A stretch of 64,000 nt of DNA from Clostridium neonatale (GTDB lineage Bacteria > Bacillota > Clostridia > Clostridiales > Clostridiaceae): positions 231,788 to 295,787 of the forward strand of contig NZ_LN890328.1 in assembly GCF_001458595.1 (NCBI RefSeq), read 5' to 3'. This document shows, in pieces, positions 9,062-17,678 of the stretch. Below the pieces are notes generated by a model. The model was not told the origin of the DNA. It was given only the letters and a program-made list of their open reading frames with translations, and searched no databases. Made by a program: the position numbers and the translations under genes. Position 1 is the stretch's first letter. Every line of letters begins with the position of its first letter.

Positions 9062-9544
9062 ATGGGAAATCTAAAGAATGTATTTATTCAAGTGATTGAA
9101 AAACCTGCTCGCAAAGTTATTATCAAAAGGGGAGTCAAGGCTAGTGACTATTTTGCTTACTGTGAGGAAGTAGGCTGTGATGTCTGGGGGCTTCTTAAAA
9201 GTATCAAATCAATCAGTGGTGAGCCAGTTTGCTTATGGCTTCCATCTGAATACAGAATTCATGGTACATCAGAATATGTACAGGGAGTTGAAGTTGCTGA
9301 AAACTATGATGGTATTGTGCCAGAAGGCTTTGATGTAATTAAACTGCCTGCTGCAAAATACATGATGTTTCAAGGAGAGCCGTTTGCTGAAGAAGATTAT
9401 TGTCAGGCAATTGAAGAGATATGGGATTCTATGAAGAAATATGATCCATCTGTAATTGGATATTCGTGGGATGATTCAAACCCTCGAATTCAACTCGAAC
9501 CAATTGGAACAAGAGGGTATATAGAACTGCGTGCAATTAAATAA
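9062..9544 (+). CDS. Stand-alone GyrI-like (AraC effector-binding) domain
   Basis: 160 residues corresponding to the GyrI-like ligand pocket that normally follows an AraC HTH (VIEKPARKVIIKRG at the start; VQGVEVAENYDGIVPEGFDV; PRIQLEPIGTRGYIEL at the end). No DNA-binding part is present. Base composition is richer in G+C than its neighbours, which suggests recent arrival or truncation of an araC gene. The ribosome site is weak (TTAGGA directly before ATG). It could be a stand-alone binding protein, or the 3' half of a deleted regulator. Confidence 0.75.
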   Translation: MGNLKNVFIQVIEKPARKVIIKRGVKASDYFAYCEEVGCDVWGLLKSIKSISGEPVCLWLPSEYRIHGTSEYVQGVEVAENYDGIVPEGFDVIKLPAAKYMMFQGEPFAEEDYCQAIEEIWDSMKKYDPSVIGYSWDDSNPRIQLEPIGTRGYIELRAIK

Positions 9545-9597
9545 AATCTAATCGAGAGTTAAATAGAAGGAAGCTTTAAAGAGAAAATAATAATTTT

Positions 9598-9653
9598 AAA
9601 TATAGCATTATTCAAATTAACAAATTAATTTTGAATAATGCTATATTTTTATT
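9598..9653 (+). terminator. Rho-independent terminator, 19-bp stem
   Basis: Arms 9598-9616 and 9630-9648 are perfectly complementary around a 13-nt loop, with a T-rich tail. The loop side contains the TTATTCAAA element seen in other terminators of this region. Confidence 0.8.
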
Positions 9654-9664
9654 TCTGAGTTTAC

Positions 9665-9919
9665 ATGCTAAGTTGTGAGGAGTACTATGAGGTTTATAAA
9701 TTTGAAAATGATAAAGGGAATCTTTTGGAGTTTTCTGATGAAACATATTTTACTGATCTTGCATATGAAATAGGACCTAAAGAAATAAATGGGAATAAGT
9801 GTAAATTAGATATTATAAAAGATTTTGAAGATTTTACAGCAGGAAAGTATAAGATAGTAAAAGAGGTGAGTAACAAAATAGGATATAGGACTCTTGTAGC
9901 AGAATTTGAAATTGATTAA
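9665..9919 (+). pseudogene. C-terminal fragment of a bacterial Ig-like domain protein
   Basis: 84 codons starting inside a terminator tail, without a ribosome site. The segment DFTAGKYKIVKEV followed by a final beta strand (TLVAEFEID) resembles the C-terminal end of Bacillus/Clostridium Ig-like lipoproteins. The signal peptide and first half are missing, so this is probably a truncated, silent remnant. Family assignment is tentative. Confidence 0.45.
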
Positions 9920-10129
9920 ATTAAGAAAAGGTGTTATGGCTACATTGATAATAGATTTCTTTAAGATAATATTAAAAAATAATAATGTATTTACTTTTTA
10001 TAATTAGTGCTATAATAAAGAAAATAATAAATTGAAAAAAATAACATAACATATATAAATATACATATTGAATAAAAGTTTAAAATTTATATATTAGTGT
10101 TGATGCTACCAAAATATAGGAGGACAATA

Positions 10130-11305
10130 ATGACAATTTATTTACTTATTTTTGCATTTATATTATTTTTAGGTGTAAAAATAGCGCCAAAAGGAAATTT
10201 TAATGAAGACTTCTTAAGTTTAAAAGTATCAAAAGGAATACAGGGATTCTGGGCTGTATGTATTATTGCACATCATTTTGTTCAGCCTTTTGTTTATAGT
10301 GGACAAGGAGCAGGAGCATTAAGTATATTTGCTCTAATTGGATTCTTATTTGTAGGGGTATTTTTCTTTTTTTCAGGTTATGGATTATTTAAAAGTTATA
10401 AAAATAAACCAAATTATTTAAATGGTTTTTTAAGAAAAAGGATACCAGTTGTTCTTGTGCCTTTGTATGTAGTAAATACTATTCTGACTGTAATTGTATT
10501 AGTTACAGGTGGAACAATGTATAATGATATGAATCCACTTGTGATGGGAATGGATAATATTTTTTTCAGAATAACAACATTTTTAGGTATTACTCTTATG
10601 AATTCTAATGCATGGTATATGATTACTATTGCAATATTTTATATTATATTTTACTTAGCTTTTAAATATGGCAAAAATGAGGATAAAGCATTTAAAATAA
10701 TGGGTATTTTTTCAATAGCATATTTAATTGTAGGAATAGCAGCAGGCCACGGAATTTTTTGGCTTCAAGGTGAATGGTGGTATAATACTAGCTTTTTACT
10801 ATTTATAGGCATGTATGTAGCTAAAAATGAAGAACGAATTATTTCATGTATTAAAAAACGGTATGCTACTTTTTTTGCTATTAGTAGCGTAGGAACAATT
10901 GTATTAACAGGTGTTGCAATTGTTGTTGTAATGATGCTTTCTTATTACCGGCCAGGCTTAGCTGGACGGGCATGCTCAATTGTATGTCTTTTATGCGAAA
11001 CATTAGCAACAACATTTTTTGTAAGCTTTATTCTTATTTTAACAATGAAAGTCAGATTAAATAATAAGATTCTTGATTTCTTAGGAATAATAGCACTTGA
11101 AATTTATCTTATTCATAGATTTTTCTTGGTTGTATTAAATTCACAATATATAACTATTTCAAATAATATTCTTTATCTGGCTGCAGTTTATGTATGCACT
11201 ATTATGACTGCAATTGTTCTTCATCAGGTTGATGGAATGATTGTAAAAGCAATTCAAGGAAAAAAATATTATGATGTGGAGCTCAATAAAAATCATAGCA
11301 GTTAA
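10130..11305 (+). CDS. Acyltransferase 3-family membrane protein
   Basis: 391 residues with about ten membrane helices. KVSKGIQGFWAVCIIAHHFV contains the paired histidine near residue 48 expected of integral membrane O-acyltransferases, and FFFFSGYGLFKSY follows in the usual place. Such enzymes acetylate cell-surface glycans or lipids. The start is ATG 10130, with AGGAGG just before it; an in-frame ATG at 10097 is too far upstream. Transcribed alone; substrate unknown. Confidence 0.85.
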   Translation: MTIYLLIFAFILFLGVKIAPKGNFNEDFLSLKVSKGIQGFWAVCIIAHHFVQPFVYSGQGAGALSIFALIGFLFVGVFFFFSGYGLFKSYKNKPNYLNGFLRKRIPVVLVPLYVVNTILTVIVLVTGGTMYNDMNPLVMGMDNIFFRITTFLGITLMNSNAWYMITIAIFYIIFYLAFKYGKNEDKAFKIMGIFSIAYLIVGIAAGHGIFWLQGEWWYNTSFLLFIGMYVAKNEERIISCIKKRYATFFAISSVGTIVLTGVAIVVVMMLSYYRPGLAGRACSIVCLLCETLATTFFVSFILILTMKVRLNNKILDFLGIIALEIYLIHRFFLVVLNSQYITISNNILYLAAVYVCTIMTAIVLHQVDGMIVKAIQGKKYYDVELNKNHSS

Positions 11306-11310
11306 ATATT

Positions 11311-11430
11311 TTTAAGAACTTAAGAATTTAAGAAGAAAAATTCTTAAGTTCTTAAAGTCCCAAATCCTTAAGAATTTGGTGATTAGTGCTAGTATAGCTT
11401 TGTGGAGACATTTTAGATTTAAATTATAAT
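11311..11430. repeat. Copy of AAGAACTTAAGAATTT intergenic repeat family
   Basis: Contains TTTAAGAACTTAAGAATTT, its inverted copy (AAATTCTTAAGTTCTTAAA) and the tail GTGCTAGTATAGCTTTGTGG, matched by GTGCTAGTATATCTTTATGG near 24776. A further run of the AAGAATTT part lies at 53779. The 450-bp gap to the next gene otherwise holds only an orphan terminator. Confidence 0.6.
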
Positions 11431-11550
11431 AAATTTAAGAGAATAATTGTAAATTAGATAAAAGATAGTGAGTTATTGTTAAAAAATTAGAAATGATTGA
11501 TTATGTTAAAGAAAAAATAAGAACTCTATATAAAAAAATACTCAATAAAG

Positions 11551-11586
11551 ATTGCTTAGTAAAATTAAGACTAAGCAATTTTTACT
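11551..11586 (+). terminator. Terminator-like hairpin (orphan)
   Basis: ATTGCTTAGT (11551-11560) pairs perfectly with ACTAAGCAAT (11570-11579), followed by T's. It is 245 bp after the acyltransferase gene and before the tmrB-like promoter, so it may be left from a lost gene. Confidence 0.65.
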
Positions 11587-11755
11587 TTTATATAAATTTG
11601 AAAATATACTATGAAATCATATCATAAATATTTATTATATACTATAAATGTAATATAATTAAATGAATTAAATCTAAAGGGAATATTATTTAAAATAATA
11701 ATCTAAGAAAATAATTATTTTGTAATGAAGCTATGATTATTATAAGGAGAGCATT

Positions 11756-12286
11756 ATGGTTATATGGATAAATGGGGCATTTGGTGTTGGAAAAACAACA
11801 ACAGCAGAGGAGCTAAATAAACTCATTAAAGATTCTTTTATATATGATCCTGAAATGGCAGGTGAATTTATTTGGGATAATTCACCACAGTGTATTAAGG
11901 AAAAAGGTGATTTTCAAGATATACCAATGTGGCGTGATTTTAATTATTCCATGTTAAAATACATTCATGAAAATTATTCTGGGACAATCATTGTTCCAAT
12001 GACACTTACAAATAAAGAATACTATGGCCAGATCATAGAAAGGCTTATAAAAGAAGGGGTTGCTCTTCAGCATTATATTCTTATTGCTAAAAAGTCTGTT
12101 ATATTAGAAAGATTATCAAAAAGAGGTGAAGATGATAGCTCATGGACTGTGCAGCAAATTGATAGATGCTTAAATGCATTTGAAAAAGATATTAATGGAA
12201 TAAAAATAGATGCAAATGCAAGTACAAAAGAGGTAGTAAGGATCATTTTAGGAAATAATTATAAAGATATTGATCTCAATGATTAA
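11756..12286 (+). CDS. tmrB: TmrB-like tunicamycin-resistance ATPase
   Basis: 176-residue P-loop protein close in pattern to Bacillus TmrB, which binds tunicamycin at the membrane and confers resistance. Shared elements include the start VIWINGAFGVGKTTTAEEL (Walker A at residues 7-14), YDPEMAGEF, the WRDFNYSML segment, IIVPMTLTNKEYY and the SWTVQQIDRCL region near the end. AAGGAGAG supports the start. It is slightly shorter than TmrB because the amphipathic C-terminal tail is reduced. Neighbour of a flippase gene but separated by its own promoter region. Confidence 0.82.
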   Translation: MVIWINGAFGVGKTTTAEELNKLIKDSFIYDPEMAGEFIWDNSPQCIKEKGDFQDIPMWRDFNYSMLKYIHENYSGTIIVPMTLTNKEYYGQIIERLIKEGVALQHYILIAKKSVILERLSKRGEDDSSWTVQQIDRCLNAFEKDINGIKIDANASTKEVVRIILGNNYKDIDLND

Positions 12287-12359
12287 CTTCTATATAAATA
12301 AAGCATCGATCTAGACGTTTATAACAAATACATTTAATAATATGTTTAGGAGAAAAAAT

Positions 12360-13820
12360 ATGTCTAAATCTATATCAAAAAATGCAGTTTTTAAATCAAT
12401 ATTAAATATATTTAATATAATTTTACCTATAATAGTTACGCCAGTTATAACAAGAACATTTACTGAAAAGCAGTTTTCATACATCACGCAAGGAGAAACG
12501 TTTAATACAGTGCTTATAGCATTTGCAAGCTTTGGAGTTTATCAATATGGATTAAGAGAAATAAGCAAGGTTCGAGATGATAAAAAGAAGTTGAGGCAGA
12601 CATTTACAAGCTTATTTTTAATAAGTACAACAGCAACAATAATTGTATCAGCATGCTATATGATATTTTTATTTAGATTTTATAGAGATAATCCAGCTTT
12701 TTATACATGTGTTGTTTTAGGATTCAATATAGTCTTTAATTTATTTTATGTAGAGTGGATCAATGAAGCTTTAGAAAATTATGATTTTATTGCAGTTAAA
12801 ACAATGATAGTAAAGATAATTTACTCAATCATAATTTTATGTGTTATACGTTCAATCGATGATTTCTTTATATACATTTATCTTGGGGTTGCAGTAAATA
12901 TAGTAAATAATTTGTGGAGCTATTTTTATATTAGAAAAAAAATAAGATTTGATTTTTCTAACTTAAGAATAAAAGAGTATATAAAGCCCATGTTTCTTGC
13001 AGTAATTCTTTCAAATACAAGCCTTTTGTATACTCAATGTGACAGGCTATTAATAATAAAATTTGGCAGTGAAGCAGATTTGTCAGCATATGGGATAGCT
13101 CAAAAAGCAATGCTCATAATAAATACATTAATGCTTACTATAATTCAAGTAACAATGCCAAGGCTTGCTAATAACCGTGGAAATGATAATGATGATACAT
13201 ATTTTTCATTATTAAATAAAGTGATGAAAATATATTTTCTATTGTTATTCCCGGCATCAATAGGACTTCTTTGTGTTTCAAAGCAGGTAATGTGGATATT
13301 TGGACCTAAATATGTTCCATGGTATCCTGCAATGATAGTATTTTCAATATATATGCTAACTTTAGGTGTACAAGGAATCATATCAAATCAGATTATATAT
13401 CTGTATAAAAAAGAAAATGAAGATGTAAAAATATTTTTTATATGTGGAATATTTAATGTAGTTGTTAATTTTATTCTCGTATTACTTAATGTATTTACTC
13501 CAGCAAATTCAATTATGGTGACTATGATTTCTAATGTATTAGTAATTTTATTAGAATATAGGGTTATAAGAACAAAATTAAAATTGGACATAAAGCTGTT
13601 TTCATTTGAAAATATGAAATATTTCTATTATTCATTATTGTTTATTCCAATAACATTTGTAGTCAATAAATATGTGGAAAACATGATTATTTCTTGTGCA
13701 TTAGATGTTATTCTTTGTGGAGCAATATATTTGGGAATATTAATAAGTACAAAAGATAATGTATTTTTTGATGTTTATGATAGGTGTAATAGTAAATTTA
13801 AGTCTTTATTAAGAAGATAA
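12360..13820 (+). CDS. Oligosaccharide flippase (MOP/Wzx-like membrane protein)
   Basis: 486 residues with about 12-14 membrane helices. The N-terminus (NAVFKSILNIFNIILPIIVT) and YTQCDRLLIIKFGSEADLSA in the middle are typical of polysaccharide biosynthesis flippases that move lipid-linked sugars across the membrane. ATG 12360 has AGGAGA at the right distance; ATG 12342 overlaps that site. No glycosyltransferases are near, so it is an orphan copy. Substrate unknown. Confidence 0.85.
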   Translation: MSKSISKNAVFKSILNIFNIILPIIVTPVITRTFTEKQFSYITQGETFNTVLIAFASFGVYQYGLREISKVRDDKKKLRQTFTSLFLISTTATIIVSACYMIFLFRFYRDNPAFYTCVVLGFNIVFNLFYVEWINEALENYDFIAVKTMIVKIIYSIIILCVIRSIDDFFIYIYLGVAVNIVNNLWSYFYIRKKIRFDFSNLRIKEYIKPMFLAVILSNTSLLYTQCDRLLIIKFGSEADLSAYGIAQKAMLIINTLMLTIIQVTMPRLANNRGNDNDDTYFSLLNKVMKIYFLLLFPASIGLLCVSKQVMWIFGPKYVPWYPAMIVFSIYMLTLGVQGIISNQIIYLYKKENEDVKIFFICGIFNVVVNFILVLLNVFTPANSIMVTMISNVLVILLEYRVIRTKLKLDIKLFSFENMKYFYYSLLFIPITFVVNKYVENMIISCALDVILCGAIYLGILISTKDNVFFDVYDRCNSKFKSLLRR

Positions 13821-13999
13821 ATATTACTTAATGAGTATTTAAATATTATTGTATTAAACCATATGAGATAATAATTTATAATATTCAAATGATATATTAT
13901 AAATTAGTTTAAGAAAATACTTGAGTTAAACTTACTAAGATCATAGCAATAGAAATAAGATGAGATTTTTATAATATGTATTGCTAAAATATTAGTTTG

Positions 14000-14117
14000 A
14001 AATATCACATTATTCAATGATAAAGGAAACATCTTCATCAGTAGATGAAGATGGGCTATAATGCTAGTTTCGTGCCTCGCCAAGCATTATATTCCAATGG
14101 ATTATGTGATATTTTTT
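14000..14117 (+). ncRNA. Three-way-junction RNA closed by a terminator stem
   Basis: An outer 11-bp stem (14000-14010 with 14104-14114, followed by six T's) encloses two perfect hairpins: CATCTTCATC/GATGAAGATG (14030-14039, 14044-14053; AGTA loop) and TATAATGCT/AGCATTATA (14057-14065, 14083-14091; 17-nt loop with GTGCCTCGCC). The outer stem matches the simple terminator at 27.3 kb, so a structured insert seems to sit in its loop. It ends about 135 bp before the gene at 14253. Unknown class; transcription not shown. Confidence 0.55.
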
Positions 14118-14252
14118 ATTGATGAAATTTAGAGGTTAAGTAATAAATTCATAAATAAAAATTTGCAATATTAAATAGTATTATATTAATAAAAGTGCTA
14201 TAATTTACTAACAAATAAATATAAATTTTTAAATTTTAAAAGGAGAATTATT

Positions 14253-14504
14253 ATGCTTGAATATAGATTTGATACACAATTATTAATTGCAGGAGAAAAT
14301 CTTTCAGAAGATGAAATAAATGAGTATATTACTAAAAACTTTGAAGGAGACTGCTTGCTTGCAGTTGGTGATGATGAGCTGGTTAAAGTTCATTTTCACA
14401 CAAACGCTCCATGGAAAGTACTTGAGTATTGTGCTTCACTCGGAGATATTCATGATGTTGTCGTAGAAAATATGGAAAGACAGGCAAACGGTCTTCAAGG
14501 TTAG
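14253..14504 (+). CDS. Small FakA/DAK-family C-terminal-like domain protein
   Basis: 83 residues matching the end of DhaK/FakA-like (DAK phosphatase) proteins: LLAVGDDELVKVHFHTNAPWKVLEY is the diagnostic part, and the GDIHDVVVENMERQ end follows. The full fatty-acid kinase or DAK domains are missing. Similar stand-alone short proteins occur in clostridia, and this one has its own AAAGGAG site, promoter (TATAAT at 14199) and terminator, so I call it a real gene. Role unknown. Confidence 0.75.
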   Translation: MLEYRFDTQLLIAGENLSEDEINEYITKNFEGDCLLAVGDDELVKVHFHTNAPWKVLEYCASLGDIHDVVVENMERQANGLQG

Positions 14505-14590
14505 ATAATAACTATAAATTTTAAGTTATCAATAAGGTGAATTAGTAAATCTAATATTGATATATGAAAAATTTAATATGCTTATTGAAG

Positions 14591-14630
14591 TATCGCTTAT
14601 TTATAATAAATGAATAGGCGATATTTTTTA
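14591..14630 (+). terminator. Rho-independent terminator
   Basis: TATCGC and a neighbouring AT arm pair with GGCGATA (14617-14623) in an imperfect stem followed by T's. Confidence 0.7.
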
Positions 14631-14792
14631 TATATTTGTAGATTGAGATATCAAATAATTAAAGAATACTCTTTGAAATTTTATAGTGTGATATTAACAA
14701 ATACAATACTAGTCCAATGGATATATCTATTTATATGAAATTAGATTTGTGCAATTAGATAATGATTAATTGATTAATATAGAGATTTTGAA

Positions 14793-14831
14793 TATAAAAA
14801 CAAGCTACATACTTAATAATATATAGCTTGT
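14793..14831 (-). terminator. Minus-strand terminator
   Basis: Arms 14800-14811 and 14820-14831 pair with one G-U; the run of A's at 14796-14800 gives the T tail on the minus strand. It belongs to the broken minus-strand gene to its right. Confidence 0.7.
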
Positions 14832-14840
14832 CTGATTTTA

Positions 14841-15035
14841 TTAGTTTTCTAACTCTACAGGTGCATCAGTAAATGAGTAAAGCGTAGCTTTCATATCATC
14901 TATATAGAAAACTTCAAAAATACCATTTTTAATGTGAATTAGATATTTGGATTTGATATATATGCCATAAAAGTACCAAAGAAGGTATTTTTATTACCTG
15001 AGATTTTATATGATGCAATGATAAACTGTGTGAAT
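14841..15035 (-). pseudogene. Frameshifted 3' remnant of a minus-strand gene
   Basis: Read leftwards, one frame encodes QFIIASYKISGNKNTFFGTF and then, after a shift near 14965, another encodes KSKYLIHIKNGIFEVFYIDD and MKATLYSFTDAPVELEN, ending at the stop 14841-14843 just before a terminator. The two pieces read as one protein. No start is left. Family not recognised. Confidence 0.55.
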
Positions 15036-15085
15036 CAGTAAAGTGTAATTTGAATAGAAATAAAAAAGTGATTGGGTGAATAAAA

Positions 15086-15724
15086 ATGAAAAAATTAAAG
15101 TTGACAAAAGCAATGGTTAGTTTATTAGTAGTAACTTCAGTATTTGCATTAAATCCAATAAGAGCAAGTGCAAAGTGGATAAAATCAGAATATGCTGAGG
15201 ATGTTTTGTGGAAATATTCAGAAGGGAATAAATATACTATAGGTTGGAAATTAATTGATGGAAAATGGTATTATTTTGATGAATATGGAGTTATGAGTAG
15301 TGGAACCAAGATTGGAGATTATTATGTAAATCTTGAAGGAGTATGGACACATTTTGATTATTCAGCAAATAATCAAAAATTTAATAGTTTCTTAGATAGA
15401 TTATACAAAATTGAAAAAAATGATAAGGTAGCCAATGAAAAAGCAAATACAACATATGATATTACAATATACGCGAGTGATTTTGCTAAACAATATGATA
15501 CTTTATTAAATGATATATATAATTATCTTAAAAAAGTTATGCCAGAAAATGAATTTAAAAAATTACAAAAGGAAGAAATAGAATGGATTAATAAAAAAGA
15601 AACAGCTATTAAGGATGATTTACAAAGACATGAAGGTGGGACGATTTGTGCATATATTTCTGCACTTGATACTATAACGTACACTCACGATAGAATATAT
15701 GAATTGCTAAAATATATAAATTAG
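15086..15724 (+). CDS. Secreted protein: one cell-wall-binding repeat plus LprI/DUF1311-like domain
   Basis: 212 residues. A signal peptide (charged MKKLKLTKAM, hydrophobic core, cleavage near RASA-K at about 27). Residues 45-95 form a choline-binding-type repeat (IGWKLIDGKWYYFDEYGVM). Residues 100-212 match the lysozyme-inhibitor LprI / DUF1311 pattern, with YDTLLNDIYNYLKKVM and LQKEEIEWINKKE and two conserved-type cysteines not both obvious. It would bind the wall and perhaps block a lysozyme-like enzyme. Single gene with GGGTGA before ATG. Domain pairing inferred by pattern. Confidence 0.7.
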   Translation: MKKLKLTKAMVSLLVVTSVFALNPIRASAKWIKSEYAEDVLWKYSEGNKYTIGWKLIDGKWYYFDEYGVMSSGTKIGDYYVNLEGVWTHFDYSANNQKFNSFLDRLYKIEKNDKVANEKANTTYDITIYASDFAKQYDTLLNDIYNYLKKVMPENEFKKLQKEEIEWINKKETAIKDDLQRHEGGTICAYISALDTITYTHDRIYELLKYIN

Positions 15725-15860
15725 AGAGAAATATAAAAGATTAAAGTGAAAGAGGGTTATTTTAATAAGATATTTGTTTATGGGGTGTGAAGATTTTTGG
15801 TAATAATAACGATAGGTGACTGTTACCATATTGGTAAAATTATAAAGGAGGCGATGTTAT

Positions 15861-16295
15861 ATGAAGAAAAAATATGTTGTTTTAGGTTTTTCACTATTAT
15901 TTTTATGTAGTATAGTTTTTATATGTGTGAACAGATTAAATAAGATAAAAGAAGATGTTGCTTTAAAAAATACAATCATTGAAGCTACTGACAAATCAAA
16001 CGAAATAGACTTTAGCCAAATAACAAATTTTGAATGGGATAAGATGTACATATTTACTCCATACTCGACTCCTAAAGATATCTTAAGTCAGGATGGAATA
16101 AGTACAAGAAATTCACAATTTAATATAGAATATCTTGACACGATAAATATGATTGGATTTATTAAGTCAGATAAGTTAGTAGCATTTGTAGAACTGCCAA
16201 TAAATTATATAGACGAAGATTTAACTAATTGTATTGTTTTCAGTAAGGAAGAAACTAAATTTAAGATATCAAAAGAGAAAAAGATTGTTCTTTAA
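15861..16295 (+). CDS. Membrane-anchored extracellular protein, unknown function
   Basis: 144 residues with one N-terminal membrane segment (about 5-24, ending VFICVN; not a good lipobox) and an outside domain containing FEWDKMYIFTPYSTPKDIL, a motif I have seen in small Firmicutes anchored proteins. AAAGGAGG precedes the ATG. It follows the secreted LprI-like gene by 136 bp and may share its envelope role; function unknown. Confidence 0.65.
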   Translation: MKKKYVVLGFSLLFLCSIVFICVNRLNKIKEDVALKNTIIEATDKSNEIDFSQITNFEWDKMYIFTPYSTPKDILSQDGISTRNSQFNIEYLDTINMIGFIKSDKLVAFVELPINYIDEDLTNCIVFSKEETKFKISKEKKIVL

Positions 16296-16317
16296 AAGGA
16301 ATTAAATAAGATCAATA

Positions 16318-16437
16318 AAAAAATAAGTATAAATATAGTTATAAGCCCAGTAGAGCTACATTTTAAATCAGTATCACTTAAAGTAATATGCGAAGAAATG
16401 CAAACAGCATTATAAATAAATATTCAGAATTTTAAAT
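16318..16437 (-). pseudogene. Diverged duplicate fragment of the M50-like gene at 18591
   Basis: About 119 nt that align with 18744-18862 at roughly 80% by eye (both carry AAGTAT, ATAGTTATAAG, TTTTAAATCAG and TATCACTTAA/CATCACTTAA in order). It is the antisense of the fifth-sixth helix region of the minus-strand membrane protein. The fragment has several indels and no gene context. It ends at the start of the next GNAT gene. Confidence 0.7.
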
Positions 16438-16450
16438 GGAGATAGAGAGA

Positions 16451-16912
16451 ATGATAATTAGAGAATATACAGCAAAGGATTTTGATGAAATAGCTAAGCT
16501 ATTTTATGATACAGTTCATACAATCAATATAAAAGACTATACTAAAGAGCAAGTGTATGTATGGGCAACAGGTAAATTAGATACTGTTAGATGGAATAAG
16601 TCTCTTTTGGAAAATTATACTGTTGTAGCAGTTGAAAATGAAAAAATAATTGGTTTTGGCGATATTGATAAAAACAATTATTTAGATCGTCTCTATGTTC
16701 ACAAGGATTATCAAAATAGAGATGTTGCAACAGCAATATGTAATAAATTAGAAAAATATGCAATTGGAAAGAGAATTTTAGTTCATGCTTCAATTACTGC
16801 AAAGCCATTTTTTGAAAAGAGAGGCTATAAAGTTTTGAAAGAACAACAGGTTGAGCGAGAAGGTATTTTTCTTATAAATTATATGATGGAAAAATGGAAA
16901 AATTCAATTTAA
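16451..16912 (+). CDS. GNAT acetyltransferase
   Basis: 153-residue GNAT: MIIREYTAKDFDEIAKLF at the start, FGDIDKNNYLDRLYVHKDYQ strand 4, then NRDVATAICNKLE as the acetyl-CoA loop (Q/R-x-x-G/D-x-A form), and PFFEKRGYKVLKEQ near the end. GGAG at 16439-16442 points to ATG 16451 rather than ATG 16436. Likely acetylates an amine on a small molecule or protein. Single gene. Confidence 0.86.
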   Translation: MIIREYTAKDFDEIAKLFYDTVHTINIKDYTKEQVYVWATGKLDTVRWNKSLLENYTVVAVENEKIIGFGDIDKNNYLDRLYVHKDYQNRDVATAICNKLEKYAIGKRILVHASITAKPFFEKRGYKVLKEQQVEREGIFLINYMMEKWKNSI

Positions 16913-17004
16913 AAAATAGGATCCATGTAAAAGTAGGATAATATAAAGTTTAATTTATATATGGAAATTCCAATTTCTTATTCTAATTAAGGGAGAAATC
17001 AAAT

Positions 17005-17571
17005 ATGAGACAAGATATAATCAACTATATAAGCAAAGAAGTTGAATTTAGGTGTAAACAACCTTCAAATTTTTTTGGTATGGGATGTTTTTACCATATT
17101 AAAGCAGTTGTTAATAATGCAGAATTAATTGCAGATAGGTATAATGCAGATAGAGAGGTTGTAATAATTGCGGCATGGCTGCATGATATTGCTTCGGTAA
17201 CAGATTATAGCTTATATGAAGAACATCATATTCATGGAGCAAGAATAGCAGAAGAAATTTTAAAAGAATTGAATTATCAACCAGATAAGATTAAGCTTGT
17301 CCAACAGTGCATTAAGAATCATAGAGGCAGTGTTTTAAATGGAAAACAAACAAAAGAGGAAGTATGTATTGCAGACGCAGATGCTATCTCACATTTTGAT
17401 AATGTACCTAGTTTACTATATTTAGCGTATGTAAAAAAGAATTTGGACTTTATTGAAGGTGTGGAGTTTGTAAAGAATAAGCTTAAACGTAGTTTTGAAA
17501 AACTTTCAGATGAGAGTAAAGAGCTCTATAAAGATAAATATCAATCTGTTATGAAATTATTAGATTATTAG
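17005..17571 (+). CDS. HD-domain phosphohydrolase
   Basis: 188-residue HD protein. Ligands: H29 in GCFYHIKAVVNNA, HDIASVTDY near 62, H75-H79 region (EEHHIHGARIAEE), and D in IADADAISHFDN near 125. A dual-histidine HD family member likely acting on a nucleotide or cyclic phosphate. GGGAG supports the start. Next to, but not in an operon with, the methionine aminopeptidase. Confidence 0.85.
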   Translation: MRQDIINYISKEVEFRCKQPSNFFGMGCFYHIKAVVNNAELIADRYNADREVVIIAAWLHDIASVTDYSLYEEHHIHGARIAEEILKELNYQPDKIKLVQQCIKNHRGSVLNGKQTKEEVCIADADAISHFDNVPSLLYLAYVKKNLDFIEGVEFVKNKLKRSFEKLSDESKELYKDKYQSVMKLLDY

Positions 17572-17678
17572 AGTGAGGAAATAAAGTATCTAAAAATATA
17601 TTATAATATATGAATTATAATATAAACAAGAATATAATGAAAGATAAGAATTAATTTATATAGATAGGATATGATTTT

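Noticed and set aside
9665..9919. Functional 84-aa gene
   Set aside because: No ribosome site, begins in a terminator tail, and the sequence corresponds only to the end of a longer family.
14000..14117. Hammerhead ribozyme for the three-way junction
   Set aside because: The conserved CUGANGA and GAAA core strands are not in the right positions between the stems.
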